Below are positions 11,501 through 23,914 of a DNA stretch of 64,000 bases, in pieces. The position numbers and the translations under genes were made by a program. How positions within the stretch are numbered: the stretch's first letter is position 1; every line of letters begins with the position of its first letter. The stretch is taken from positions 6,775,122 through 6,839,121 of the forward strand of contig NC_087377.1 of the NCBI RefSeq assembly GCF_963675165.1, written 5' to 3'. The notes beneath the pieces are model-generated. The model was not told where the DNA came from and searched no databases. It was given only the letters and a program-made list of their open reading frames with translations. This DNA comes from Halichondria panicea. Its lineage: Eukaryota; Porifera; Demospongiae; Suberitida; Halichondriidae.

Positions 11501-14500
11501 GTAGTTCTGTCTAAGAGTGTTGATGAAATTAGTTAACTGCACATTGAGGGTCACAACATAAACAACTTTAATTGGATAAGCCAGCCCTGAACAATAGACA
11601 TGTACTCAGAGAAACAGTCTTGTACACAGCAGGGAAACATCATGGGTACTACCAAGAGTGCAGGAATATCATGCACTCCTGGTACATGTATCACCATTAT
11701 TTTTCGAGGCATTAAAAGTTTGAGGTTTGAGGTCAACCCCGAAAATTACCAGCTATGCGATATTATTTGCAAGCTAAACAACTGACCATTCGGATCCCTC
11801 CATCTTAATGGGTCTTATTCCAGCAGAGAAGATTGAGGTTCCAGCAGCAAAGGGTGGAACCATGAAACCATTCGCATAGAGCTGTACAGTAGTGTATGCA
11901 TGAATGAAAGTACATTAGGAGTGTGTGTGAGGGGGTGTTGATGGCTGAACTGTAATCCTATATTTAGAAGGAATGTGCAATTTATACTTAAAAGCATTCC
12001 AGGGTCTAGTGATCAATTACCACTCAAAGCAACATGCAGGTACTTCAAACAAAGGCAAACTAGCCAAACCTTTGAAGGTAGTGCATAATTGCTTTTATGA
12101 GAAATTACAACCAATAGTAGTGATGAAGTGTTTGTTGGTAGGCCACACTGAGATAGTGGACTTTTCAAAAGCTAGAAACAACATACCTGTAGAATAATTA
12201 TTCAATACATGTACATGACACTCCCAAAAGGCTGTTACTATAATTATGCTCTACTAAATCAGGCTCTACAAACAATGTAAATTAGATCTATGGAATCAAG
12301 CTTTCCGTGTAAATTAATCACGTCAATGTTCAAATTCTCACACACACACTCACCATTGGTTGTATGATGGGACGAATGGTGGTTTGCTGAAGACTAGCAC
12401 TGCCAGCTAGTGCATAAAAGGGAGAGAAGAGTCAATAAGACATAGCATTCGGGAACAGTATACATGGATACATATACACAGTGTCATTGTCTCTACACTA
12501 CTCCGGTTGAACCCATCAACCTTCCCCAATGACAATTCCCATAGCAAGACAAGCTCCAATGGTTACCAGAAAACCTGTAAGCATTGTTACAGACCACCCA
12601 AATAGTTCTGTAATACAATACAACTTGCACAGTGCTTATTAAAAATGTTATTATCGTAATAAACAGTGAACTATTAAATTCTGATGCATTAGGATGCACA
12701 GGCTGTAAGTACAAACCTGGTACAACACGGGATGCACTAGAGGCCCTACATGTATGTCCCCAAACCGTACCAGTCCATAGTACCAGGCAACCACTGCATC
12801 TTTATTTATTATACTTTGTTCCAGCCCAGTGTAAGTGTTGGCAGTTACATTAGGCAGAACAATGGGGGAGAGGAGAGATTTGAATCACCGCCAACACTCA
12901 CAAGCAATTAACCATACAGGGAATGAGCTAACCTGAATGAGACTCACCTGCTGACGTTGGGGAGGTAGCCGCCTTGCCTGCTGATCCAGGCTGTGTGTTT
13001 GTGTGTGTGGATTGCAGCAACTAAGTGTACAGCAGACTGCACCACAAATTGTACAGTAGATTGCAATGTAAATTAATTATACACATGTACCAGCTGTCAT
13101 GTAAGTGCTGGCATCTAGTTGATGGTGAATGATGAGGGTGCATGAGCATAGAGGCACAACCACACACAAGCAGCTGATCCTATTATAAAGTGGCATTTTA
13201 GCCACTGAGGTAGTGCTAAAAAAGGTCCAGCTGCACAGGTGGGCAATCACCAAGGATTTAGTGTGTGGGGCCAGGTAATTGAATTAGTCTAGACCTCAGC
13301 ATTAACAATGACCAGGGCACAATACCACAACAAACAATGGCAACAAGCATAGGCCACAATTCACAGCACTAAAAAGCACACATCTCACTGTCTAAACAGG
13401 TAACCATTATCTCTAGTGCCCACACTTCTTGTTTTGCTACTGCTTGAGAGTAGTAGACCAGTGTTCTTTTGCAGTGTAGCTGGGAGAACAATCTTTACTA
13501 CTTTAGCTAGTGATAATAGCAGTCCTTCAGAAAGCAAGATTAGTGCCCCCTGTGGTCAAGCAACCACCACAACTTCAAAGGTTTTGCTACCAACAGCTAG
13601 CCACATCAGAGGATGTGCCACATCCCACACATACATTAGCTGGTGACAGGACATAGCACTTTAGCAAACTAGATTGTTGTATCAGACTACTACATGTACA
13701 GTGTAGGTGTATTCTCCTAAACCTGACGGGCAAATCAACAGCAGGAGGTCTGCTTTAGTACGTACCTCGTCCAATTCGGCATCTTTCTCAAGGGCGGTCT
13801 TGACATCGTGGAGGTCCATGGACTGAAGGTGCTCTGTGTTCTCTCCATCGCCCTCATGTTGAAACACTGTCACTGTGTCCCCGTGATCGTCAAAATCATC
13901 AGGAGCTGTGTGTGTAGTGTGTGTTTAGAGGGTGGGTGATATGTAACTTTAAGAGCAGCTAGGTATAGGATTAGTAGAGCAGGATGTGCTGAATGCACTG
14001 GACAATTCAAGTCATGGAGGAGTGCTAACCAGGCTGTACTTATTTCCCATTATGTGCTCCATACATGTGTGTGAGGGTGTTACTGCTGCAGTTTGTAACA
14101 TTAGCATAATTACATCAACCTCAATTACATCAAGTATGAATTCATAACTTCCCAAAGTCATAAAAAGTCAAGAAAGGGTGTGATGTACTAGCACAGGCCA
14201 GACAAGGTATTGACAATCTGTGTATACTAAAATATGTCCTGTCTGTGTGGTGCTAAAGTGTAGGTTGGCCTTACATGGGAGAGAGATACTAACTGTCAAG
14301 ATAAGCAGGTTTTTCCCAGACATTTAAAACACACACACACACACAACAGCAAACAACTACATCCCAGTATATAGTACCATAAAACGAGCTAATTCAAGTT
14401 GCCGCATCCTTTGTTTAGCCTTCCCTATAGTATTTATATACGTACAATATTGGTATAATTATAGCTACAAAAATTGGTAGGAACTTAGGTACAGGTACGT

Positions 14501-14743
14501 ACGTAGGTACAACCGGCTATACTGCACTATTAAGGCCTGGTATTTTTCACACAATTGGGTGATGAAGAACAGCAAACTTAAACTTTACAATTCCTCAACA
14601 CTTTGTCAACAGCACAATACTTTAGAATGTGGCATGCATAGGAAGATATCATAGCTGAGTAGATTGCTGTGTACACACATCATGGAAGCAAAGAAACACA
14701 AAGACTTACTTGCACCACTGGTCGAGGTTCCACCGTTTGACAT
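8558..14743 (-). CDS. TCF/LEF: TCF/LEF HMG-box transcription factor with C-clamp, complete
   Basis: Nuclear effector of Wnt/beta-catenin signalling. Twelve exons, all phases consistent, 364 aa: 14743-14710 (ATG), 13905-13766, 12990-12948, 12406-12354, 11881-11787, 11129-10979, 10646-10575, 10443-10309, 10205-10131, 9803-9713, 9006-8907 and 8663-8558 (TAA). Residues about 13-58 form an acidic N-terminal beta-catenin-binding region ([13 protein letters not shown], then [13 protein letters not shown]). Residues about 72-196 are a proline/glycine/glutamine-rich linker. Residues about 202-270 are the HMG box ([54 protein letters not shown]). KKRRKRK is the basic tail. Cys 314, 326, 329 and 335 give a C-clamp of form C-x11-C-x2-C-x5-C, including NWCAPCRRKRKC. 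The penultimate exon is partly duplicated (8931-9473). CTTTGWW sites upstream suggest autoregulation. Identity certain; the small exons 3 and 4 are the least certain part of the model. Confidence 0.93.
8931..9473 (-). repeat. Recent tandem duplication inside TCF
   Basis: Unit 1 (8931-9205) and unit 2 (9206-9473) are nearly identical. The differences I see are one 7-bp ATTGAGT repeat step and one C/T change. Each unit holds the acceptor and first part of the C-clamp exon. Unit 2 lacks the last part with WCAPCR and the splice donor. Confidence 0.9.
9184..9281 (-). other. Possible alternative last exon of TCF without C-clamp
   Basis: The duplicated exon copy keeps the GTTCCAG acceptor and the entry phase. 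It encodes the same first residues through CPDKHPDNS, then runs across the duplication junction into ESCMKP and a TGA at 9184-9186. Spliced from exon 9803-9713, it would give a TCF ending before the second half of the C-clamp. Use of this exon is inference; no transcript data are available here. Confidence 0.5.
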
Positions 14744-15482
14744 ACTGATAAGCTCAAATAACCACTGCCTTTGATCAACACCTTTGAATAATTACCGCAG
14801 ACACCCTCTACACAATGGCAGATGGTTTACTCTGGATCAGTAAAGCAGCTCTCCTTGGTAGGTCCGCAAAAAGATAGCGCGTGTCCTTAACAATAGTTTC
14901 TTGTTAGTCCTGATCACAAGCGTTTGTTAGTCACTCAGCTGTACGCGTTTGACTGCGGTAATCAGAGTCTTACTGATCTTGTTGAGATCAAAGGCAGTTC
15001 AAAGCCTTTCTTCTTAGTCAAATTTTATTCATAGTTACTCTCGTATGTGTAATCTGATTGGTCAACATATATGACGTCATAAGAGTGGAATGACGCGTCG
15101 GTTACACAGGCGTCTTTGATCTTCTGTGGTGTGTGAAGAGTTCAAAGGAATGCTTATCATCGCCCACGCACTTCCGCCACAAAAAAGCATTTTTAATTCA
15201 TTATTACGTTAATTTATACACCTGTTCATGATACTGTTTTACATTAAAGATGCATGCTTATTTTCAATTCACATTATAATTATTATGGAATGCCATTATT
15301 GTCACGTACAACTATTACATGTAACAACTCAGGTAGCACAACGGAGCTAGCGTATTATAGTGCATTGTCTCACAGTTACAGCATGCAGCATGCAAGTAAA
15401 AATTTGTTGGCATAATAGGTAACACAACACATAGAACTGACAGCTACAAACACAAACAGGAACACTATAATTATAGATAATG
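14744..15482 (-). promoter_or_regulatory. TCF upstream region with clustered TCF sites
   Basis: Interval between the TCF start codon and the VTI1 stop. CTTTGWW sites: 14769-14775 (CTTTGAT), 14782-14788 (CTTTGAA), 14987-14993 (ATCAAAG), 14998-15004 (TTCAAAG), 15114-15120 (CTTTGAT) and 15141-15147 (TTCAAAG). TCCGCCA at 15173-15179 differs by one base from the GCCGCCR helper motif known for fly C-clamp TCF. A perfect CRE-like TGACGTCA (15072-15079) and an ATTGG box (about 15056-15061) are also present. Function is inferred from motifs only. Confidence 0.55.
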
Positions 15483-18400
15483 TCAGTTTTGACTTTTTTT
15501 TATCATTACGATAGCAAATATAAGCAGTGCTATGATGAGCAGCATCACAATGATCCCTACTATGAAGAACACCTTGTGCTGGATGATCCTGAATTGTGTA
15601 TGCATATAGAAAAGGTCACTTGTGAGTTATAATAATAGCAGTGAATACCGTATAGCGTGAACTTTTTGCTGTTTTTGTGGGTTAGAAAAATGGTTCGTTA
15701 ATTAGGTTATCTGTTATAATTATGTGCAAAGAGATGGAAGGCGTAACCTGGGAGTGTTTCTGGTAAGCTGTCAATTTATTCAACGAAAATTAATGGTTTT
15801 CGAAAATTTCGGCTATAGATATGGGGTTTGGCTATGGTAACCACTTATGGAGAGTTACTAATAAAGTGGGAAACCAACAGCTCTTAGTGCACTTCCTGTT
15901 GACAACCACTGAAGCCCACTGTATACTGTTGTGAGGGACCAAAACATTTTAACAGCCATGTTTACAATCATAACATTGTGCAATCATGACATTGTGCATA
16001 CAAACTACTGTTGTACGATAAACTTCGTGCACAACGAATTCATTCCTCAGGGGCAATCTCACAGACAAATCGAATATTAAAATCCTGCTTCACACCTATT
16101 CTCTTGACAATTAATACACACAAGCTTCCGCACAACCACATCCACTTCCTTACACCATTAAATCATTCACTGATAGTATTAATGTTGTCGTTGCGTAAAA
16201 TATAGGAAAAACGTACACTAAGATTTAGGTATTTCATCCCTTCATAACATACATGTATAATCGAGATAAAAGTCATACAGTGACGTGTGATTTCAATAAT
16301 GGGATAGGGTTGGTATTAAACGCTAGTCTAAGTATGTCATCGATCTGAAATAAACTGTACCACAGGAAATTATTTACGAAAGGTGACTTCTTTGAATAGA
16401 GCTTGCTAATCTCTGTACAAAGAAACATTAACAGCTGGAGGAATGAATTTCAGCTGTGAAAGCGTATGACACCAAGCTGCTCAATTAAAAACCAGTGTGT
16501 ACACTTGGTGTTTAACTATTCGATGAAAATTCCAACACCATACTGTTAATAGGGCTCTGACCTTTTCCGTATTCTACTAACAATTCTGCCACCTTGCGTG
16601 ATATCTGCATCAGTCTCTCGTAGCTGTGTGAGTATGTGTGTGTGTAAGGGGGAAAGTAACGATTATTTTACATGTACACCAAGATAGATCAAGCTTGCAG
16701 AGGATTGCATCAATATTCAAAACCTTGACAGAAAATAGTTACACACAGTAAAAAACAAATTTAGTTGCCATCTACTACATGTACATGACTGATGAGTAGG
16801 ACACAGGATTCTTGAGCTCTGATGGTATGTTTGACTGAAACTTGAGCTACACAATAGCAAGTAGACAGTTCAAGAATCTACAGTGCAGATTCAGAGTCTT
16901 TCTAGAAAGGACTTCACCAAAAACAACAGTTTACACCAGACGAACAATTACTGTTATAACTAGAATCTGATAATAATACAGTTTCAGTCCTGCATTAGTA
17001 TACATGTACTTTACACTTCACCAGGAAGGGTAATCAAAATGCTCATGCAAACATAGTTGACAATGATGTATACGTATACGGTGTGCTTCACTTGCTATAC
17101 ATGTATACTTGCTCATTGAGGCTCATTGAGCCCACCTATACTACTGATATGATGCCAATGAAGTGTACGTGTACAAGCAAATACCCTTTACTGTCTGTCA
17201 CACAATTTAGGTTGAAACACCATAGAGGGGAAAGTAAGCGCAGAAGTTCAACACTTAGCTAGGAACAGTATATGTTTTGCTGCAGAGTAACACAATAGCG
17301 TATGACTTTACAATGTGTTGAATGATTCCCAGAATGTGTGCGAGTGTTCTAGGTGTGAATGGGAGACATAGTTTGATGAATTAGCTGCTCATTACAAAGA
17401 TTCCCCCAGGAGGGTGGCACTACTTCAAAGGGTTAGGGTCCTGGTCACCACACATCAAAGGAAGGTACTGAGTTTCAAAGTTTAACATGTACACAAAAGT
17501 ACAGTACTGGCCACGTATAATCTAGCTATGAACACTCGTAAAAAGCATGATGGCAGAGTAGTATCAGCATCCGTTTATGTTTATGTTCTGAAGAAATACA
17601 GCCATTGCTGGATGCCGTATAGCGGTTATTTTCAGGGAGCAACATGTTCGTGGTTTTCGTCGTTGAAACCCTAGCACAAGTATTTTACCTACGAATGAGG
17701 CCATCCTTACCTGCAGTGCAACTGTGCATGCAAGCAGCAACCACGAAATTATAACCACGAACTGACTCAACCCACGAGTGTTTTGACTCTCGGAAATTAT
17801 ATAGTACGTGTAACGATTGAGCTAAACACGATGGAAATTACAAAATTGTGTTTCCATTTTGAATTGGATCATCCATACTCATGACAAGTGATGGGCATTC
17901 AAAGTCAGCTACAGAACACTAGAGGACTCGTATCTGGCTGATACAAAGCTGATCACCCGCTCACCCTTGATCTAGCCCTCTGAATGGTTCCCCTGTCTCT
18001 CTGGAGATTGTTCATGATGTCCATACCAATTTGCTCTGTCTCCATGACGATGCGATGACCCTCCTCCAATCGATTGGAAGTCTTGTCTAGACGAGATGTG
18101 CTGTCCAGTAGACGCTCTCTCTGTGCATTAGAAGGGTGGGTGCATGGAGAGTGGTACATCAAATATTATCTAGAAAAAAATGTCCTCGGACACTTGGACC
18201 AATAATACTTCATGTAATAACATGTACAGTACATGCACATTGTAACCGATTGGAGTTATGCTTGCGTCGGCTTTCTTGTTTCTACGCTTTTTGGTGTTTC
18301 CACCGGACAATGCCAATCCTAGCAATTATGGGTCTTTATAGAAGGGTGAAAATGAGCGTGGGCATGCAGAGCTAAGAGATGTTGGACTGCCCACGTAGAG

Positions 18401-20881
18401 ATCTATGACTAATACAAAACTTTGCCTGTAGCCTAGCCCAGTAGTGGATCCAGAGGGGTTCTTTGGGTTCAATTGAACCCCCCCCGAGACAAAAGTGAGT
18501 GGGAGGTTTAAGCAACTAGCCAGCAAGGTTTTCCTTAATTACTAGCTTTCACATGCATGCACTTATCACTTAATTCCCTTTACTTCTTGTAATCGTGCAG
18601 TTTTATTTACTAAAAACTCTCTAGCACATGCTGACGAACTTTTTGTAGGTAAACTTCAATGTCCTGATGCACATGCTGACTGTTTCGAAAAATGACGTAC
18701 GACCTTGGTAAAACTCAGAGTGTTTGTCCCGCTCAACTAATTTGAGCTGGCCCTGCCCTTCCAAAAATCCTGATTGGAATCCCCTTTCAAAAATCCTAGA
18801 TCTGCCCACTGTAGCCTGCAAGCTCGGAACTGGAAAGCAGTTTATACAAGCTAGCTAGCTATACCTTAGCTACAGTGTACATGTAGATCTTCTACTAGTC
18901 TAGATTGTGTGTTTAGATTTTGAATAGCTAATATACATTGTATACATTTTTTTGTATACATTTTTTTGTATATTTTTTGTCTTTCTATCTGCTAAACTAA
19001 TAGCTTATAGTCATCAGGTAGCTACATTGTACTGCCACCAGAGCTGGCCACGCTGTTTCCCTGACTTGCAGTTGGTACCTTGGCAGTGTCTTTAATAGTC
19101 TTACTAACTCTGAATACGTGGGAGAATACTTACGTCATGATTGTGGGCTACATATCGCCCACGTTCATAAAATCCTTATGGATCACGCAAACCAGGCCTT
19201 CCTTTTCTTAACTGTATGCCCGTTTCTTTCTTTACTGCCTCATTTCGTTTGTTCGTTTTTTGATACTAATTAATATACAATGTACATGTAGCTAGACCAA
19301 TACAGCATGGCAAAAAAAGAAGGCCTGGGAACGAGGCTACAGGTTAAGCCACCTACCTACATGTCATGTTGCAACTTCCTTCTTGGAATATACATCATGC
19401 ATCACACATGTAGTTACATAAGTATTAGGTATTACAACTCACATGATCTTCGGAAGTTACCGGCTCATTGCCAAACAGTTCCTTTCTCATTGAAGCTCCT
19501 CCCACTGCTACTTGAGATGTACGCTGTACAAACAATAATTTATTAGTGTTACAACTGAACACATGGCAAGTAACCTTCAATACCACGTACAACACACAAA
19601 CACTTTCACCTATACGCACTTCAAAAAGCTACATTACTATAGCAACAAAATCTTTGCCCCCATAATTAACACATGGTAAATTGGGACGCATTCGGTCAAA
19701 TAACGGATACTGTATTTACTTGATTAAATGCCCTCCTTGATTAAACGCCCATGGTAAAGCTCTGTCTTTGTCAATAATCGCCCATATATGGGGCGTGGCA
19801 CTGTGGGCGGAGCTGAATTAGCACGTGGAACCGTTGCAAGCATGGGCATAGAATAATAGATAGCATAACAACAGAGAGAGAGAGATACTGACACAGAAGA
19901 AACACCACTCCTACGACTTATGATTTAAGCTGAGAGCTGTGGCAGCAGCCAAAAAGAGCATAACTAGAGCACTAAAGTGCAAACCGTCGGCTGGTGACAT
20001 GATTACAGAAGAGTGATATAATACAGGGCATGTAGTGATGTTATCATGTATGACTTAACTGTCGTAGCACAGAAACTAAGGAACAATAAAACTAAACCAG
20101 ACTGGAGGCATGCTGAAACATTAGAGAACAGGGTTTTAGTGGCACATACATGTAGATATCTATGCACTGACACTGTGGACTAGGATTACAGCTGGAGTCT
20201 CAGAGAAGTATGGCTCCTGCATAGATCCCAGAGTCAGCTAACAGGGCCGGGACAACAAACCAGTCACAATTCTAGCTTTCTATTGTAGTGACCCTTTTCC
20301 ATTGTTCTTGGTACGGGATCAACTCAGCTGTAAATACGTAGGGTATCTCGAATAAAGGCCGCGTGTAGTTTGCTAGCTGCCACATTGCAAGTTCAAGCTT
20401 TTTTAAGCTTTTGCTAGCTTTTATAGACAACGAAACTTTTAAATCGAAATCTTCCACTGTTTAAAGCAAGCTATTATTGTGTGAAGGCTATCTATGCTGC
20501 AAACGCAGCGCTATGGAATCCAGGTGAGTAGAGATACCACAAACAAACAGACAAACCAACAGACCGTGGCCACCCACGCGCGTCTCGGGTAATAACTGCT
20601 GGCTGTTGTGCAAGAGTTTGTAGTAGACTCTAGAGTAGACATAACAATAAACACCCGTTTACTAAGTAGAGTAGCAACACTCGGTGAACAAGTTTTGCTA
20701 CACACTCTTCTGAAAAGGCTGCAATAGCATTCCAAGTAAGCAAAACTAGGCATAACTCGAGAATGAAGCATTATTTTGCAAATCCACGAATTAAATCCAA
20801 GAAAACATGACTAGAAGCCTATAGAAACTCTTACTTGAACTTCATTGATCCTTGAACAGCTGTAGCAGTCTACACACACAG

Positions 20882-20933
<52 letters not shown>

Positions 20934-22721
20934 ACACACACACACAAACACACTATTTTTTGTCGCATTGCAATAGTTGAGCAGTTACAGCTGGAACACA
21001 CACACACACACGCACACACACAAAGCTTTACCGTATCATTCGTGCGGCTACGCCTCGAGGCATAAAAACTTTATACACATTGTAACAGTATCTGACACCT
21101 TTGGGGAACAAAGTTTTGGCTGTTACACGAGGTAGCTATGTTCATTTGAGACCTGGCTTTATACTTGTGTATCAGAGTTACTGGCCTTTCGTATGGGGTG
21201 CCTGTTACAGGGGTTCGGTTCTACCGCAACATTTTTATTTAGTGTAAATGGATTTCAACCAAATCGGTATTACAATGTATGTACATGTACATGTACTTGC
21301 GTACTCACATACAAATTCTTTTCTGAGACGAGACAGTTCCCTTTTGAAGTTTTCTACTCTGCGTATAAGTGCAGGGCGAACATCGGGTGCAGCATCATAT
21401 AATTCCAAGTCCATCTGCTCAAGCTGTAGTGTGTGCGTGTGTTGCATTTGTTGTGTGTGTGTATTTGTTGTTTATAGTGTCTGTTACAGACATATGTAGC
21501 TAAAGGCAAATTATTGACCAACAATTAATAAAAGCTGAAATATAAACCTTAAGTAGGTTGTAATCAGATCAAGGCTTATAATATTAATAACAGACAGATT
21601 TACGGGCATGTACTTACCAGCTCTCTGGCCTCATCAATGTTTCCTTGGACCACACCCACCGCCGTCTTTTTTTCAGCTGCATATAATATCATTATTATAG
21701 GCAATAATTTTATCGTATAAGCAACTTGAGTGCAATAGTCATAGTATCACCCTCAATATGATTATGATCACATGTACTGTCGTGTTCCCTTGGTAACATG
21801 CTATCAGGTGACCTTTACAGCACTTTCTACTACCAGCAGCTCATCTGCTTAGTAAAATGGTACTTTCCAAACCTTCTTAACTACCGTAAGACCTCATTTA
21901 AAGTGACACTTTTACGAAGCCAGAGGTCGCTTCTTTTGGATGTTGAAAAATTATATTGAAGTCCTGGTGTCGCATATTTAGAGGGTCGTATCTAATTAGA
22001 GGTAACTTTACAAAGTCTACTTGCCTCAATTTCAGGCCGCTTAAAAACATTGATTTTCCAGTGGGCTACAACCGAGGCTAGGCAGTGGCTACATTTACCT
22101 CTATTTAGAACGCGACATTAAAAAATAATTGTCAACGCAGCTGTCGCTATTTTTAGAGGTCAGAAAATTGTTGAAGCTCCTGGGTGTCGCATATTTGGAG
22201 GGTCGCCTGAAATCGAGGTCTTACGGTAGTGTATATAATTATTATTTTAGTTGGAGGTTGTTGAAGTGCTTGTGTTGCGTATGTAGAGGGTCACATCTAA
22301 TTGGAAGGCGGTCGAGGTATACTAGGTGTACTCTACTAGCCTCGATTCCAGTCTCGTTTCAAGCGACCTATATAGAATCAAGGCTAGGTATAGGTAGCAA
22401 CATTTTGACCTCCATTTAGGATGCGAAATAAAAAAATTTTGGCAATGCTACATTTACCTCTATAGAAAGCGACATTAAAAAATAATTGTCAACGCAGCTG
22501 ATCAAGAGGGTGTGCATCTTTAGAGAGTCGCTATAAGTATGGTACGTCCACAGTCTAGTCTAGTCGATATAGAGTACGAGGTCGAGGGACAGTTTTATAA
22601 GCCTAGTCACCTCTGCCAATAACTTACTTCCAACTAAGTTAGGTATCCTTCCAATCCTTGCTGTGATGTCAGCAGTGATAGTGGCAAACTGTTTCTCATA
22701 CGTCTCAAACACAGCAGCCAT
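15483..22721 (-). CDS. VTI1A: Vti1-type Qb-SNARE, complete
   Basis: Tail-anchored SNARE for Golgi/endosome membrane fusion. Eight exons, 235 aa: 22721-22628 (ATG), 21676-21618, 21423-21309, 20869-20835, 19523-19443, 18120-17965, 16623-16562 and 15588-15483 (TGA). The N-terminal three-helix region starts MAAVFETYEKQFATITADIT and includes EARELLEQMDLE. The SNARE motif (LLDSTSRLDKTSNRLEEGHR, METEQIGMDIMNNL, RDRGTIQRARSR, LRETDAD) precedes a C-terminal membrane anchor (VFFIVGIIVMLLIIALLIFA) with a short basic tail. It matches VTI1A better than VTI1B, for example METEQIG and IQRAR. Exon 20869-20835 is the least certain: I chose an acceptor that keeps phase. The 5' end is head-to-head with H2A.Z. 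Confidence 0.9.
15648..15720. repeat. Fragment of the CCGTATAGC MITE family
   Basis: CCGTATAGCGTGAA preceded by TA, then sequence resembling the left part of the element at 31900-32138. No matching right end found. In the last VTI1 intron. Confidence 0.4.
17615..17780. repeat. Degenerate CCGTATAGC-type repeat
   Basis: Starts CCGTATAGCGGTTATTTTC and contains inverted GTTCGTGG / CCACGAA segments. Probably a decayed member of the same family. Intronic in VTI1. Confidence 0.3.
18241..18327. mobile_element. Partial copy of the 118-bp-arm MITE
   Basis: Diverged match to the arm at 6216-6300 (GATTGGAGTTATGC, CCAATCCTAGCAATT). One arm only, next to the VTI1 SNARE exon 18120-17965. Confidence 0.6.
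18439..18811. mobile_element. MITE with CAGTRGNNGATC termini
   Basis: Left end CAGTAGTGGATCCAG and right end CTAGATCTGCCCACTG form an imperfect inverted repeat. The flanking direct repeat TAGCC lies at 18434-18438 and 18812-18816. The ends resemble the common animal CAGTGGCGGATCTAG-type non-autonomous elements. Non-coding, in a VTI1 intron. Confidence 0.6.
19710..20657. mobile_element. Second copy of the 4124-4549 MITE, split by an insertion
   Basis: 19710-19965 matches the left part of the 4124-4549 element and 20592-20657 matches its right part, up to ACATAACAATAAACACCCG. The terminal CCGTA of the right end is lost. The two parts are separated by 626 bp of unrelated sequence. In a VTI1 intron. 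Confidence 0.75.
19966..20591. mobile_element. Nested insertion of unknown class
   Basis: Defined by comparison with the uninterrupted copy at 4124-4549. The 626-bp insert is bordered by ATAACT on both sides (19960-19965 and 20592-20597), a plausible 6-bp target duplication. No clear terminal inverted repeat or ORF; ends begin AGAGCACTAAAG and finish CGTCTCGGGTA. Confidence 0.55.
20873..20947. repeat. Compound (CA)n(GA)n(CA)n microsatellite
   Basis: About 45 bases of GA repeat flanked by CA repeats, directly next to the small VTI1 exon 20869-20835 and forming its acceptor tract on the minus strand. Length variation here could affect splicing (inference). Confidence 0.9.
21884..22226. mobile_element. 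MITE, TIR CCGTAAGACCTC, TA target duplication
   Basis: A 343-bp element with perfect 12-bp termini CCGTAAGACCTC / GAGGTCTTACGG and TA at both flanks (21882-21883, 22227-22228). Internal AGAGGTCGC and AGAGGGTCG repeats. A diverged partial copy follows at about 22240-22540. In a VTI1 intron. Confidence 0.8.
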
Positions 22722-23115
22722 TCTACACAAGAAAATTATATTAAATCATCGACCAGTGCAGTGACTAGACTGACTCGACTAGACTGATAAATAAAAAAGG
22801 TGATCTAAGACTAAGCCATAGCTGACTTACCTGTTAAGTTTTTCTTCTGGGATTAGGTAGTACCCACGGCCACACAGACAACAACTATTAGTACAGAAAA
22901 AAATAATAATGATGACTTGGCAGAACTTGATTACCACCACGTCATCTTAATATTGGTTAATATTGCAATGTGATTGGTCCATTTTTACCTCTCTCTTTCA
23001 CTACTTTGTACTGTAAATAGTTGAGCTCTTCAAACTCGCGCCATTTTGGTTTGTGGCATCAGTTTTAAGCTTTGGATCTTCAAAATAACCTCTACAAAGA
23101 CTCTTCTGAATCGAA
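22722..23115. promoter_or_regulatory. Head-to-head promoter interval VTI1 / H2A.Z
   Basis: 394 bp separate the two ATG codons on opposite strands. It carries two ATTGG (inverted CCAAT) boxes at 22952-22956 and 22973-22977, an arrangement usual in histone promoters. No clear TATA box. Confidence 0.5.
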
Positions 23116-23546
23116 ATGGTAAGCCCAAGGTATTGGAAGCTTTGGCGGTCAGATAAAGTTATCCGTAGAGTTTATTGTGTGCCTATTTGTAATTAACCCT
23201 ATAAATGTAATGTTTATAGCTTTCATCAAACTATTTAAAGCTTGTGGATTCCAAGCTTGTTTCTAAGCTTTTAGCGGTAACATATGTAAATGCTCATACC
23301 CAAAGCTATTACATTTAGCCTTTCCAAGCTTAAAAGCTTAAGGAGTGTCCACCTGTACTGTAGCTATGTAACTGTACTGTACTACAAAAATGTACCTACA
23401 AACCATAATTTCCCCCATATGCATCAAGCTGAGAAGCACATTCTAAGCTATTTACTATGGCCACACACACACCCAGGCAGGAGGTAAAGCTGGCCGTAAA
23501 GATGCCAAAGTAAAGGCGAAAGCAGTGTCAAGGTCGACAAGAGCAG
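23116..23546 (+). CDS. H2AZ: Histone H2A.Z, first two exons only
   Basis: The ATG alone forms exon 1 (23116-23118, followed by GTAAGC). Exon 2 (23477-23546) encodes AGGKAGRKDAKVKAKAVSRS then TRA, ending in phase 1 at a GTGCGT donor. This is the canonical H2A.Z N-terminal tail, including the acetylatable lysines, and it would replace H2A in promoter nucleosomes. The histone-fold exons should follow within a few kb, but no intact ones are seen before the opposing MRTO4 gene. One degenerate candidate is noted at 23915-23972. The locus is thus 5'-intact and 3'-missing in this sequence. Confidence 0.8.
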
Positions 23547-23590
23547 GTGCGTTAGTACCCTAAGTCTGTTAATGAATTGAGGGAATTTTC

Positions 23591-23614
23591 AAAGCAGTGT
23601 CAAGGTCGACAAGA
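23591..23614 (+). repeat. Exact 24-bp copy of H2A.Z exon 2 sequence in its intron
   Basis: AAAGCAGTGTCAAGGTCGAC plus AAGA at 23591-23614 repeats 23519-23542 of the exon exactly, about 50 bp downstream of the exon's donor. Confidence 0.85.
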
Positions 23615-23914
23615 CTGTTTGTTGTTGTTGTTATAATAATAATAACACGATTACACGTATATAATCGTTCTATCAGCTAGAGGTCGTGTTTGTGTCCTTG
23701 CATGTGCGTGTGTATATACTAGTATTCTAGGACTGTCCTTCCTGCTATGAGGGCAACCATGCATGCATGCATGTACATGTGATGGCGCAGTTCTAAAAGG
23801 GCTTGACAATGCCTTTTTGGTGATACCATGCACGAGTACATTTAATGTACTCCTGCATGGTGATACGTACGTAACTCCCACCCTATAGTATCAAAGCCTA
23901 TACATTTCCACCAG

